DNA of 64,000 nucleotides from JASHVB01 sp035508435 (GTDB lineage Bacteria > Pseudomonadota > Alphaproteobacteria > Acetobacterales > Acetobacteraceae). Positions within the stretch are counted from its first letter, which is position 1, and each line of letters opens with the position of its first letter. The stretch lies in assembly GCA_035508435.1 (NCBI GenBank), contig DATJNA010000221.1:9869-73868 (forward strand), given 5' to 3'. A program made the position numbers and the translations under genes. Under the pieces are notes generated by a model. It was not told where the DNA came from. It did not search any database and worked only from the letters and a program-made list of their open reading frames with translations. Below are positions 52,018-60,532 of the stretch, piece by piece.

Positions 52018-52974
52018 ATGCCGATCTGTGAAGCCGATCCCTGGCGTTTCCAGTATTTCGAGCATGTCCCCTGCCCGGCCGATGTGCGCATTTCCACCGA
52101 GGACCCGGATTCCTGGCAATGGTATCCGCGCCACCGCTGGATCTACGACAAGCTGGCGGTGGCGTTGTCGCAGGGGCTGGAGGCCGCGCCGCATGGCGTG
52201 ATGCCGCGCGCGTTCCCGGTGTTCTCGAAACCGATCATGAATCTGCGCGGCATGGGCACCGGCAGCCAGGCGATCGAATCGGAAGCGCAATACAAGGCCA
52301 GCCTCACCGCGGGACATTTCTGGTGCACGCTGCTGACCGGCGCGCATGTCAGCACCGATGTGGCGTTGGTGAACGGCGAGCCACGCTGGTGGCGCCATAC
52401 CACGGGCGCCACCGCGCCCGGCGGCACGTTCGATCATTGGGTGGTGCACGCCGCGGCGATGCCGGAGATCGAGGACTGGTGCGGTGGCTGGGCGCGGCAG
52501 CATCTGGCCGGCTATACCGGCATGGCAAATTTCGAAACAATCGGCGGGCGCATCATCGAGGCGCATCTGCGCTTCGCCGACCAGTGGCCGGACCTGAATG
52601 GCGCGGGCTGGGTGGAAGCGCTGATCCGGCTGCATGTCACCGGCAACTGGGACTATGCGGACACCGACCGGCGCGACGGCTACAGCGTGGTATTGTTTGG
52701 TCCGCACGGCCCGCGCTATCGCCATCCGCCGCCCGACCTGGTGCGGGAGGTGCGCGCCATGCCGGGGGTTTCCTCGGTGCAAATCACTTTCCATGAGGAG
52801 CGCGATCCCGCGCATCACGCGATGCCACCCGGCGGCTTCCGGCTCGCCATTGTCAACGCGCACAGCCTGCGGGCAGGGTGCGAGGCGCGCGAACGGCTGC
52901 GGCAGTTTTTCACGGGTTCTCACAATCAGGCGGGGCAGCGTCGTCTTCACAATCAGGCAGAGCAGCGGCCATGA
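52018..52974 (+). CDS. Unrecognised protein, possibly ATP-grasp-like
   Basis: A 318-residue protein starting three bases after the oxidase stop. I cannot assign a family. The order of segments recalls ATP-grasp ligases: PVFSKPIMNLRGMGTGSQAI (Lys followed by a Gly loop), TDVALVNGEPRWWRHTTG, and NFETIGGRIIEAHLRFADQW where Glu residues could bind Mg-ATP like the last strands of that fold. This is inference from pattern only. The tail has a short duplication, SHNQAGQR then LHNQAEQR. The last four bases overlap the asparaginase start. The context (acyl-CoA synthetase, amine oxidase, amidase-type hydrolase) suggests amide-bond chemistry. Confidence 0.7.
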   Translation: MPICEADPWRFQYFEHVPCPADVRISTEDPDSWQWYPRHRWIYDKLAVALSQGLEAAPHGVMPRAFPVFSKPIMNLRGMGTGSQAIESEAQYKASLTAGHFWCTLLTGAHVSTDVALVNGEPRWWRHTTGATAPGGTFDHWVVHAAAMPEIEDWCGGWARQHLAGYTGMANFETIGGRIIEAHLRFADQWPDLNGAGWVEALIRLHVTGNWDYADTDRRDGYSVVLFGPHGPRYRHPPPDLVREVRAMPGVSSVQITFHEERDPAHHAMPPGGFRLAIVNAHSLRAGCEARERLRQFFTGSHNQAGQRRLHNQAEQRP

Positions 52975-53990
52975 TTCTTGTGACCAACAATGAGGGCACG
53001 GTCGGCGTGCCCACCACGGTGCGCCTGCTGTCCGAAGGTGCGCACGCGCTGGACGCGATCGAAGCGGGCATCCGGCTGATCGAGGCGGACCCATCCGTCC
53101 GCACCGTCGGCCGCGGCGGCTGGCCGAATCTGTTGTGCGAGATGGAGCTGGACGCCTGCCTGATGGACGGCACTACCCTGCGCAGCGGCGCGGTGGGTGC
53201 GCTGCAAGGCTTTCTCCACCCGGTCAGCGTCGCGCGCGAGATCATGCGCCGGCTGCCGCATGAATTGCTGGTGGGCGCCGGCGCGGCGTTGTTCGCGCGC
53301 GAGATCGGCGCCGAGGCTGCCGACAACCTGATCGCGGATTCGCGCGCCGCCTGGCAGGCATGGTTCGACAACGAACTCATGCCGGAGCAAAAACGGGCGT
53401 GGCCGGAGGTGGATCTGGCACCGCTGTGCCGGCATGCGATCGATCCGGAAGTGGGGTGCGACACCACCGTGTTCCTGGCGCAGGACGCGGCGGGAAATAT
53501 CTGTTGCGGCACCAGCACGTCCGGCTGGGGCTGGAAATATCCGGGACGGCTCGGCGACAGTCCGATTGTCGGCGCCGGCTGTTATGCCGATACCCGCTAC
53601 GGTGCCGCCGCCTGCACCGGCGCCGGCGAAATGACCATCCGCTGCGGCACGGCGCGATCCGTGGTGCTGTATATCAAGCGCGGCGCGAGTGTGGCCGACG
53701 CCGTGATGGAAGCAGCGGAGGACATGCGCGCGCTGCAAGGCGGATTGCTCAGCCGTGTGACCATCCATGCGATCGATGCGCGCGGCAATCACAAGGTCGT
53801 TGCGGTGAATGGTGCGGGCGACAACACCTACTGGCTGTGGCCCGGCGAGGGCCTGGCGCAGTCGCCTCGCGCCGAGCCCGACGCGGGCGTGGCGCAATCG
53901 GCTCGCGCGGAGCCCGTCGCGATCGATCGCAGCGACATCAAGCCGAGCGCGACGACCCGTTATGCGTACGGACGCTCGGGCGGCCGCTGA
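52971..53990 (+). CDS. Isoaspartyl peptidase/asparaginase-family Ntn hydrolase
   Basis: A 339-residue Ntn hydrolase resembling isoaspartyl peptidase/L-asparaginase or glycosylasparaginase. The autoprocessing site is EVGCDTTVFLAQDAAGNICC with Thr165 as the probable new N-terminal nucleophile (usually His-Asp-Thr-Val-Gly; here Cys-Asp-Thr-Thr-Val). Following STSGWGWKYPGRLGDSPIVG and ACTGAGEMTIRCG match the conserved beta-subunit start and GTGxGE loop. The precursor would split into about 164- and 175-residue chains. The tail holds a tandem 12-residue repeat (LAQSPRAEPDAG, VAQSARAEPVAI). It is last in the four-gene operon. Confidence 0.88.
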   Translation: MILVTNNEGTVGVPTTVRLLSEGAHALDAIEAGIRLIEADPSVRTVGRGGWPNLLCEMELDACLMDGTTLRSGAVGALQGFLHPVSVAREIMRRLPHELLVGAGAALFAREIGAEAADNLIADSRAAWQAWFDNELMPEQKRAWPEVDLAPLCRHAIDPEVGCDTTVFLAQDAAGNICCGTSTSGWGWKYPGRLGDSPIVGAGCYADTRYGAAACTGAGEMTIRCGTARSVVLYIKRGASVADAVMEAAEDMRALQGGLLSRVTIHAIDARGNHKVVAVNGAGDNTYWLWPGEGLAQSPRAEPDAGVAQSARAEPVAIDRSDIKPSATTRYAYGRSGGR

Positions 53991-54040
53991 CGAAGGCATG
54001 GGAAGCGATGCCGCGCATTCGCGTGCGACTGGTATGGCGG

Positions 54041-54847
54041 TCATCGCTCCCACGCCAGGATCGCGCAGGGCAGATCCTGCGCGCCCGGATCGAGACGCAG
54101 TATGGCGCGGCGCGTGAAGGAAACACCTGCCGCACTGATAGCGGTGGCGATGACCTGGACCACTTGCTCGCCGGAGGCGTCACGCGCGAACGGCAATACA
54201 CCACCCTGCATCCGCAATAGGGCGATCGCCGCGAGAGCCACGGGATCATTGCTGGCAGGTCCGGGACCGTAGGTCGAATAGATCGTCAGGTGCGGCGCGA
54301 GCCTGGTCAGCAGGTTCGCCGTCATGCCCCGCACCAATGCCAGTTCGTCGAGGCTGCGGAACGGTTTTTCCGGCGGCGCGTAGCGGAGCCCGGCGGCACG
54401 GTATAGCAGCGGCTTGTCTGCCGATGGGGTCGGCCCATCGATCTCTCGCCAGTCAACGATCGCACCGGCCAGTGCGTTCGCGGTCGTCGGATCGGCGCCG
54501 ACCCCAAGCAGCAGGTCGCGAAGCAAATCGGGCGATGCGGTGTTCAGGTTGATCTTGTTCGCCTCGTCGGTGATCCGCACCGTGATCGTGCCGTCCGGCA
54601 GCCTGAGGCGGTGCACCATGTCATCCGCGTCCCAATGCTTGTCGGAGCGATCGAGCAAATGGAATGCGGCGGCGTAGACCGCGCCATCTGCGGTTGATTC
54701 TTGCACCAGGTCACTGCGCAGATTGCCGGCGATTTGCGCCTCGGTGCGGGCAGCGGGCACCATTTGGGTGATCAGCAGCGCAAGCAAAGCCACCGCCAGC
54801 AGCACGATCAGCAGTGCGAAGCCTTGCTCGCGCCTGGCCGCATTCAC
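54041..54847 (-). CDS. gspK: Type II secretion minor pseudopilin GspK
   Basis: A 268-residue GspK. The N-terminal leader and hydrophobic helix are EQGFALLIVLLAVALLALLI, with the prepilin peptidase site after the Gly. GspK has Leu/Ile rather than Glu at +5, as here. Conserved parts of the globular domain: ANKINLNTASPDLLRDLLLG, AGAIVDWREIDG and the helix-hairpin-helix-like SLDELALVRGM. GTG 54847 gives a normal short leader; an ATG at 54919, only seven bases after gspJ, would give a long one. GspK caps the pseudopilus tip. It is the last gene of gspI-J-K. Confidence 0.88.
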   Translation of the reverse strand: MNAARREQGFALLIVLLAVALLALLITQMVPAARTEAQIAGNLRSDLVQESTADGAVYAAAFHLLDRSDKHWDADDMVHRLRLPDGTITVRITDEANKINLNTASPDLLRDLLLGVGADPTTANALAGAIVDWREIDGPTPSADKPLLYRAAGLRYAPPEKPFRSLDELALVRGMTANLLTRLAPHLTIYSTYGPGPASNDPVALAAIALLRMQGGVLPFARDASGEQVVQVIATAISAAGVSFTRRAILRLDPGAQDLPCAILAWER

Positions 54848-54926
54848 GTCACCGCTGGGCCTGGCGATGCAATGCCTGGTGCCATCCACGTCATCGCTGC
54901 GCTGGGCGATAAACTGCATGTCACGC

Positions 54927-55667
54927 TCAGCCACCGCGCATGCGCATCGGCATGGCGACGAGATCGGGCCAGTTGCGCGGATCGGACGGCGCGAATGCGA
55001 TGTGGATACGCACGAGCAAGGGCGGGATCGGATACTGCCAGACCGGCTGCCAGGCCGCTCCCGGCGCTCGCGGCTTATAGCTGATCTGGATTTGCTCGAC
55101 ACCGTCCAGCAGGACCGTCTCGACCGGCCGCGCGGCGACCAGCGGCACCACATGCGGGCTGGGCGTCCAGCGCAACAGCAGGCGGTGCAGGCGATCGACC
55201 AGCAGCACGACCTCGGCGCGCCGCGTCGGCGATGCGCCGGCCGTGGCCGGCAACCGCGTGGTGAAGCGCAGCGTGTGCGCGGTACCGTCGATATCCGGCA
55301 TCTCGAATCGCCCGCCGGGGTCCATTTGCTCGATCAACTGGCGCAGCGCTCGGCCGGTGGCATCGAGTTCGGCCACTGCGTTGAGCTCGCGCTGCTGGCG
55401 ATCCCAGAGCTGCACGCCCAGATGCAGCCCCTGGGCCACACCGACCATCAGGAATCCGAGCACAACAAGCACGACCAGCAGTTCCAGCAGGGTGAAACCT
55501 GCGCTGCCGTCGAGGGCGATGCGACTACGGCGCGCGGGGATGGGATCGGCGCGCACGGGGATGCGACCAACGCGCGCGGGGATGCGATCAGGGCGCGCGG
55601 CGATGCGATCGGGGCGCGCCTGGGCAAGCATGGCCATTCGATCGAACACACGCCCGACGCCGGTCAT
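54927..55667 (-). CDS. gspJ: Type II secretion minor pseudopilin GspJ with long repeat-containing leader
   Basis: A 246-residue GspJ. The prepilin helix is GFTLLELLVVLVVLGFLMVG, starting at residue 57, with Glu at +5. The C-terminal domain contains ALRQLIEQMDPGGRFEM and VVLLVDRLHRLLLRW. The ATG overlaps the gspI stop by four bases, supporting that start, yet it gives a 56-residue leader instead of the usual 6-15. The leader contains five heptad-like repeats (RIPARVG, RIPVRAD and similar) from a 21-bp array. A GTG at 55556 would give a normal leader and may be the real start. Confidence 0.85.
   Translation of the reverse strand: MTGVGRVFDRMAMLAQARPDRIAARPDRIPARVGRIPVRADPIPARRSRIALDGSAGFTLLELLVVLVVLGFLMVGVAQGLHLGVQLWDRQQRELNAVAELDATGRALRQLIEQMDPGGRFEMPDIDGTAHTLRFTTRLPATAGASPTRRAEVVLLVDRLHRLLLRWTPSPHVVPLVAARPVETVLLDGVEQIQISYKPRAPGAAWQPVWQYPIPPLLVRIHIAFAPSDPRNWPDLVAMPMRMRGG
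55518..55622. repeat. 21-bp tandem array in the gspJ leader
   Basis: Five units of exactly 21 bp begin at 55518, 55539, 55560, 55581 and 55602, each starting GATGCGA (or GATGGGA) on the plus strand. On the coding strand they specify the heptads RIPARxx. Because 21 is a multiple of three, copy number could vary without breaking the frame. Confidence 0.9.
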
Positions 55668-56098
55668 CGAACTGCCTGCTGCTGCGGCGGCACCGCGAAG
55701 CCCAGGCGTTGCGTGTTGAGATGCAGGTCCCGCTCGCGTCCATCCGCGCGCCAGGAGACGGTGACGCTGACGGCATACAGCGTTGCACGCAACTCATTTC
55801 CTCGTGGAAACCATTGACCGGTGCCGGCCCCGGTCTGGGCCACTGCCTCGGGTGTGACCTGGATCCACCAGTCGAACGATCCGTCGCTGCCGTATTGCCT
55901 GGCGGCCACGCTCGCCATGTTGGGCCCAAGCATCGCCAGATGCGAGCGTGCCAGTGCCATCGCGGTCTCGTACGCACCGGCGTTGCGCACGGTGCGAATT
56001 TCGTTCAACCCCGTTGTCAGCAAAACGCCGAACGTCACGGCGGCGATTGCCAGCGCGACGAGCACCTCCAGTAAAGTGAAGCCACGGTCATTGCTCAT
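55664..56098 (-). CDS. gspI: Type II secretion minor pseudopilin GspI
   Basis: A 144-residue GspI. The short leader MSNDRG precedes FTLLEVLVALAIAAVTFGVL with Glu at +5. MALARSHLAMLGPNMASVAA is the region conserved among GspI proteins and the C-terminal strand is VSVTVSWRADGRERDLHLNT. ATG 56098 gives the standard leader. It is first in the gspI-J-K series; gspH and the core genes (gspC-G, L, M) are not in the window, so these either complete a system elsewhere or are a detached module beside two exported pectinases. Confidence 0.88.
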   Translation of the reverse strand: MSNDRGFTLLEVLVALAIAAVTFGVLLTTGLNEIRTVRNAGAYETAMALARSHLAMLGPNMASVAARQYGSDGSFDWWIQVTPEAVAQTGAGTGQWFPRGNELRATLYAVSVTVSWRADGRERDLHLNTQRLGFAVPPQQQAVR

Positions 56099-56167
56099 CG
56101 GCAACCGAGACCCGGTCCGTCACCTGATCGACGCCTACCCAAGCTTACGCCGGGATTGTTCCTGATC

Positions 56168-57739
56168 CTACTTGTTTGGATTGCGATCACAAGGCACGTC
56201 CGGGGGTATTGCCTGCGAACCCAGAGCCGGCGTGTTCGTGCGAGGCGGCGCCGTGCCGGCGGTGACAGGCGGCCACGTGCCGGCGGTGACAGGCGGCCGC
56301 GTGGCGGCGGTCGTCAGGGTCACGTTCTGCTGCACCATCAACGGCGGCTGCTGATCCGACAGCGTGCCGGCGACGTTGGTGAACGCGCCGGTCATGTTCC
56401 GCAACCGGAGTCTCGCGTTGCGCCCCGTGATGCTGACGTTGGCAAGATTAACGTTACGAATGCAGGACTCCGGCAGGCCGACAATGCTGCTTTCTGCCAT
56501 CGCACCGGTCGCCGCGAGACCCGATATGGTGATGTCGTGGATATTGGGCGTGAGTGGGGTGATCGGATGCGGCGGATCGTAGGGGGGTTCTGCGGGACCA
56601 CCGATCGGCGGATCGTAGGCGCTGATCACCAGCGGCTGCCGTGTGTTCGCCAGGGTCAGGTTCTGCGCGATGATGTTGTAAATGCCAGTCGCATGGTTGC
56701 CGCGGGTGCGGCTCGACTTGATCAGCAGGCCATATGCCGTGTACTGCTCCACGATGTTGCGCGCGACGACGTTATAGACGCCGTTCGCTGCTTCGCTGCC
56801 GAGCACGATCCCGTTGCCGTGGCTGATGGTGGAATTGGCGATCTGCACATCGTGGGTGGAGAGCCGCGGCAGTCCGGCCTCGTTCGGGTCATGCGTGAGC
56901 GGAACGTTCAGCGGCAGGCCGGACTCCAGCGCGATCGAATCGCCCCCGGTGCCGATATGCAAGAACAGGAGAGTGGCGTTATGCGAGCCGACGAGGTCGA
57001 TGCCGTCGGTATGGGGGATCGAGGGATCGGGTGTGACTGTGGCCGTGTATTCGGACACCGTGATTTGGCTGCTGTAGCGAAGCACCAGGTTCCACATCGG
57101 CGCGTTGGTCAGCGTGATGTCGTTCACCGTGACGTTGCGGCACTGATAGAACTCGACCAGCCACGGCCGCGGCACGCCGTTCGAGATCGGAACATCGGCA
57201 TAGGGCGGCGCATACCACGTGGTGCCGTCGATGGTGGCGCCCGACGGCTGCGTCAGATTCCACCAGCTCGGCCTGCCGCCAGGCGCCGGCGCACCGCCTT
57301 GGCCGTCGATGGTGCCAGGGCCGATGATGCCGGTCTCGACGGCACGATAGGCGGAAACCAGCGCCTCGTTGGCATGGTACGGGTAGTTGAGGAACGCAGC
57401 ACGATATCTTGCGTGATCGGTGGTGCCCCGCAGGATGACGCCCTTGTCGATCTGCAGCTTGACGTGGCTGACGAGGGTGATCGGGCCGGTCAGATAGGTG
57501 CCCTTCCCGCGCACCAGGGGCAGTCGCACGGGACCGCCGCCCGCGTTGGCGCACGCATCGATCGCGGACTGGATCGCGGCGGTGTTGTCGGTGACGCCAT
57601 CCGCGACCGCACCGAAGCTGAGCGGGCTGCAAGGATCGATAGCGGCGCGGGCTGCTGGCGGGCTCAACGCCAGGGCCAGCGGCAGCAAGGCAATGGTGCC
57701 CGCGGAGCGTGCGCCAGGCATCGAACGTCGTTGGTTCAT
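56168..57739 (-). CDS. GH28 polygalacturonase-like protein with altered catalytic motif
   Basis: A 523-residue exported GH28-like right-handed beta-helix protein. The signal region is hydrophobic (TIALLPLALALSPPAARA). The first conserved part is DPCSPLSFGAVADGVTDNTA. The catalytic NTDG is HTDGID (Asp245); where active enzymes have Asp-Asp, this protein has TGGDSIAL (Gly266-Asp267), so the usual general acid is Gly. SHGNGIVLGSEA keeps the His, and LLIKSSRTRG the Lys-bearing RIK-like strand. The paralog upstream has the intact motif. It may bind rather than cut pectin or use another mechanism. The C-terminus is Pro/Thr-rich with a short TAGTWPPV repeat. Confidence 0.85.
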   Translation of the reverse strand: MNQRRSMPGARSAGTIALLPLALALSPPAARAAIDPCSPLSFGAVADGVTDNTAAIQSAIDACANAGGGPVRLPLVRGKGTYLTGPITLVSHVKLQIDKGVILRGTTDHARYRAAFLNYPYHANEALVSAYRAVETGIIGPGTIDGQGGAPAPGGRPSWWNLTQPSGATIDGTTWYAPPYADVPISNGVPRPWLVEFYQCRNVTVNDITLTNAPMWNLVLRYSSQITVSEYTATVTPDPSIPHTDGIDLVGSHNATLLFLHIGTGGDSIALESGLPLNVPLTHDPNEAGLPRLSTHDVQIANSTISHGNGIVLGSEAANGVYNVVARNIVEQYTAYGLLIKSSRTRGNHATGIYNIIAQNLTLANTRQPLVISAYDPPIGGPAEPPYDPPHPITPLTPNIHDITISGLAATGAMAESSIVGLPESCIRNVNLANVSITGRNARLRLRNMTGAFTNVAGTLSDQQPPLMVQQNVTLTTAATRPPVTAGTWPPVTAGTAPPRTNTPALGSQAIPPDVPCDRNPNK

Positions 57740-57868
57740 TTCGCTTGCGCCGGACTGCCCACGGACCCCTGCCTTGCCGGCCGGCAGCCGCGCGTCAGGC
57801 GATGTCTGCCGGGCTGAGAGGCAAGGAACCCGGAGCGAACCCTGGTTCTGATGTTTCGTGTCGCGGTG

Positions 57869-59704
57869 CTACGGGATGGTCCCAATTGGGTACACGTTGC
57901 CAGGCGGATAGGTTGCGCAGGTTGCTCCCGCCGGCGTCGTAGCCAGCGGCCCGGTGCCGGTGCCGGGTCCGGTGTATGGGAACGGCATGGCCGGCGTGGT
58001 TCCGGCGGTCTTCACCTGCACGTTCTCTTGCTCTGCCCACGGCGCGATCGGAGGCGCGTGCGTGGAGGTCAGAGACACGTTGGTGAAGGTCCCGGTCACG
58101 TTGCGTAGCTGGAACATGCCCGCCGGCAGGTTGTTCGGCACGGCCGTGGTGACGCCGGAGGTACTGGTCGTAATGCTCACATTGTTGAGGGTCACGTTCA
58201 GGATGCAGGCTTCCGGCACGCCGGAAATCACCGCCGGCGACGTCGCCCCGGTCGCGGTCAATCCCGAGATGGTGAGATTATAGACGTTCGGCGTGAATTG
58301 CTGGATCGCCTGCGGCACGTCCCAGGTGGAGGAACTCGTGGTTTCGGTGGGTGGGTTGGATGCGGGGTAGTAGTCATACACCAGGATTGGCTGTGACGCG
58401 CCGGTCGCAACCATGTTCTGCACGGTGACGTCGTGGATACCGGTGGCGTAGTTGCCGCGGGTGCGGCCGGTCTTGATTCGCAGCACCTCCGACAACCCGG
58501 TGCCGCTGGCATTGATGTTCTGGATGTGGACGTTGTAGACGCCGTTCGATGCCTCGCTGCCAATCGAGACGCCGTGGCCGCCGGTGATGGTGGCATTGCT
58601 GATCGTGATGTCATGGGACGGCATCTTTGGTATGCCGGCCTCGTTCGCATCGCTGCCGGGGGCGCCCTGGACGCCGGCGACGACATCCGTCGGCAGGCCG
58701 GATTTTATTGCCACATCGTCGTCACCGACTGATTCATTGACATTGGTGACGGTCAGATAGCTGGTGCCGACCGGGTCCATGCCGTCGGTGTTGGTGCCAA
58801 TGGACGGCGCCGGAATGGTGGTGGCCGGGTCGCTGTAGTTTTGCACATGGTAGTTGGAGATCGTGACATTGGTGTCGTTGCGCAACACCAGGTTCCACAT
58901 CGGTGAGTCGACCAGCGTGATGCCGTTGATCGTCACGTTGGAGCATTGATAGAATTCAATCAGCCAAGGCCGGGCCGGACCGTTCGAGGTCGGAATGTCG
59001 GCTTCCGGCGCTGCGTACCACGTGGTCCCGTTGACAGTGGCGCCGCTCGGCGGGGAGGGGAACGCCGTGCACGCATTTGCCCCGCCCGGGTTCCACCAGC
59101 AATTTTGTGTGGTGGGTGATTCGACATTGTTCACGTAGGAGGCGTTGCTGCCGGTTATCGCGCCGGCAGCATAGCCGTTGACTCCGGTACCGGCGGGGCG
59201 ATTTGTCGTCGTCGACGTGACGTTGCCCTGGCCGTTGATGGTGCCGCCGCCAATGATGCCGGTATCGACCGCCTGGAAGGCGAACACCAGTGCCTCGTAG
59301 GGCGCGGACGGCACGAACGGGAAGACGTTGGTGCCGGGCATCGGGTAATCGAGGAAGGCAATGGAGTATTGGCCCTCGTCGGTCGTGGCCAGCAGGGTCA
59401 CGCCGGTGCTGATCTGCAGCAGCACATGGCTCTTCAACTGGATCGGACCGGTCAGGTAGACGTTCTGATTACCCGGCACCGGGTTGAGCGAGACGATGCC
59501 ACCGCCTTGCGCCGCACAGGCATTGATCGCGGCCTGGATCGCGGCGGTGTTGAGGGTTCCGTTATTGGTGCCGATGGTGCCGTCACCGACCGCGCCGTAG
59601 GTCAGCGGACTGCACGGATTGCCGGCGGCATGGGCCACGCCGGCGCTCAAGGTCAGGCCCAGCAGCGCCGAACCTAACACACCGGTCAGATGGGATTTGC
59701 GCAT
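57869..59704 (-). CDS. GH28 polygalacturonase-family glycoside hydrolase
   Basis: A 611-residue exported GH28 enzyme predicted to hydrolyse galacturonan or rhamnogalacturonan in pectin. The signal peptide is GVLGSALLGLTLSAGVAHAA. Full catalytic set: NTDGMDPVGT (first Asp), VGDDDVAIKSG (Asp pair), ITGGHGVSIGSEA (His) and VLRIKTGRTRGN (Arg-x-Lys). PLTYGAVGDGTIGTNNGTLN is the start of the mature helix. It is 130 bases upstream of its degenerate paralog on the same strand and presumably crosses the outer membrane by type II secretion, whose minor pseudopilins follow. Confidence 0.92.
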   Translation of the reverse strand: MRKSHLTGVLGSALLGLTLSAGVAHAAGNPCSPLTYGAVGDGTIGTNNGTLNTAAIQAAINACAAQGGGIVSLNPVPGNQNVYLTGPIQLKSHVLLQISTGVTLLATTDEGQYSIAFLDYPMPGTNVFPFVPSAPYEALVFAFQAVDTGIIGGGTINGQGNVTSTTTNRPAGTGVNGYAAGAITGSNASYVNNVESPTTQNCWWNPGGANACTAFPSPPSGATVNGTTWYAAPEADIPTSNGPARPWLIEFYQCSNVTINGITLVDSPMWNLVLRNDTNVTISNYHVQNYSDPATTIPAPSIGTNTDGMDPVGTSYLTVTNVNESVGDDDVAIKSGLPTDVVAGVQGAPGSDANEAGIPKMPSHDITISNATITGGHGVSIGSEASNGVYNVHIQNINASGTGLSEVLRIKTGRTRGNYATGIHDVTVQNMVATGASQPILVYDYYPASNPPTETTSSSTWDVPQAIQQFTPNVYNLTISGLTATGATSPAVISGVPEACILNVTLNNVSITTSTSGVTTAVPNNLPAGMFQLRNVTGTFTNVSLTSTHAPPIAPWAEQENVQVKTAGTTPAMPFPYTGPGTGTGPLATTPAGATCATYPPGNVYPIGTIP

Positions 59705-59773
59705 CGGGTAATTCCCCTGGACTCGTTTCAGTTCCGACCAATTATGCCGACCGCCCGCGCGAGCCGGCCGGAG

Positions 59774-60532
59774 CTAGACGCGGCGGCGCCGCGCCAGGAC
59801 GCTCAGCCCGAGCAATCCGGCTGCCAGCACGACCAACGAAGCTGGTTCGGGAACGGTGAAATCGAGGCTGGTCTCCGTTCCTTCGAAAGTAGCGGTCGGA
59901 GTATCGGCAGCCGGGAAACCGGCGCCCTGCAAGGTGTAGAGGTCGGTGCCGCTGTCGAGGGCTCCCAGCACGTAGCTGAACGCCGTGGTCAGGTTGGCAT
60001 TCGGCACGCACGTGCCGCTGCAAGAGAGATCCTGCAAGACGCTGACGAAGGCCCCGCTGGTGCCCGCGCCGTTAAAGCCCTCGTTCGAGGCCTCGAAGCC
60101 GGACACATCCTCGAACAAGCTTGACCCCAGCGAGTTTGTCAGCACGGTGCTGACGGACTGTCCATCGATGGTTGCCGTCACGTAGCCGGTGACGCCAGGG
60201 GAACTCTCGAAGTCCTCGGCAACGGTTCCGGGGCCGGTGGTAAAGTAATTCGGACCCAGGCTGTTGAACTTGACCGCCAAGGTGTAGCTGTCGCCAACCA
60301 GGCTGGCGGTGGTGCCCAGACCGAACAAATCTCCGGTTTCGCTGCCGCTGGTGATGGTGCCGGTGGTGGTGATCAACAGATCCGCCGCATCCGCCGGCTG
60401 GACCACCAGCTCGCCGGCGCTCAGCAGCGTGCCCACCACCAGCAGCGCCTTGCAGACGGCCCGTCCGGTCCGACCCGGCGGCTGATTGGACCTGGTGGCC
60501 GGCGTCGATACTTCGACTGTTATCGGATTCAT
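59774..60532 (-). CDS. PEP-CTERM sorting-signal protein 1
   Basis: A 252-residue exported protein ending in the PEP-CTERM tripartite signal: VPEPASLVVLAAG, a membrane helix and the basic tail LARRRRV. The N-terminus has an internal hydrophobic stretch (KALLVVGTLLSAGELVVQPA) as signal. The body is beta-rich with Ser/Thr/Gly turns and two Cys in DLSCSGTCVPN. PEP-CTERM proteins are processed by an exosortase (EpsH) and usually join an extracellular matrix; no exosortase lies in the window. It precedes the pectinase genes on the same strand. Confidence 0.9.
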   Translation of the reverse strand: MNPITVEVSTPATRSNQPPGRTGRAVCKALLVVGTLLSAGELVVQPADAADLLITTTGTITSGSETGDLFGLGTTASLVGDSYTLAVKFNSLGPNYFTTGPGTVAEDFESSPGVTGYVTATIDGQSVSTVLTNSLGSSLFEDVSGFEASNEGFNGAGTSGAFVSVLQDLSCSGTCVPNANLTTAFSYVLGALDSGTDLYTLQGAGFPAADTPTATFEGTETSLDFTVPEPASLVVLAAGLLGLSVLARRRRV

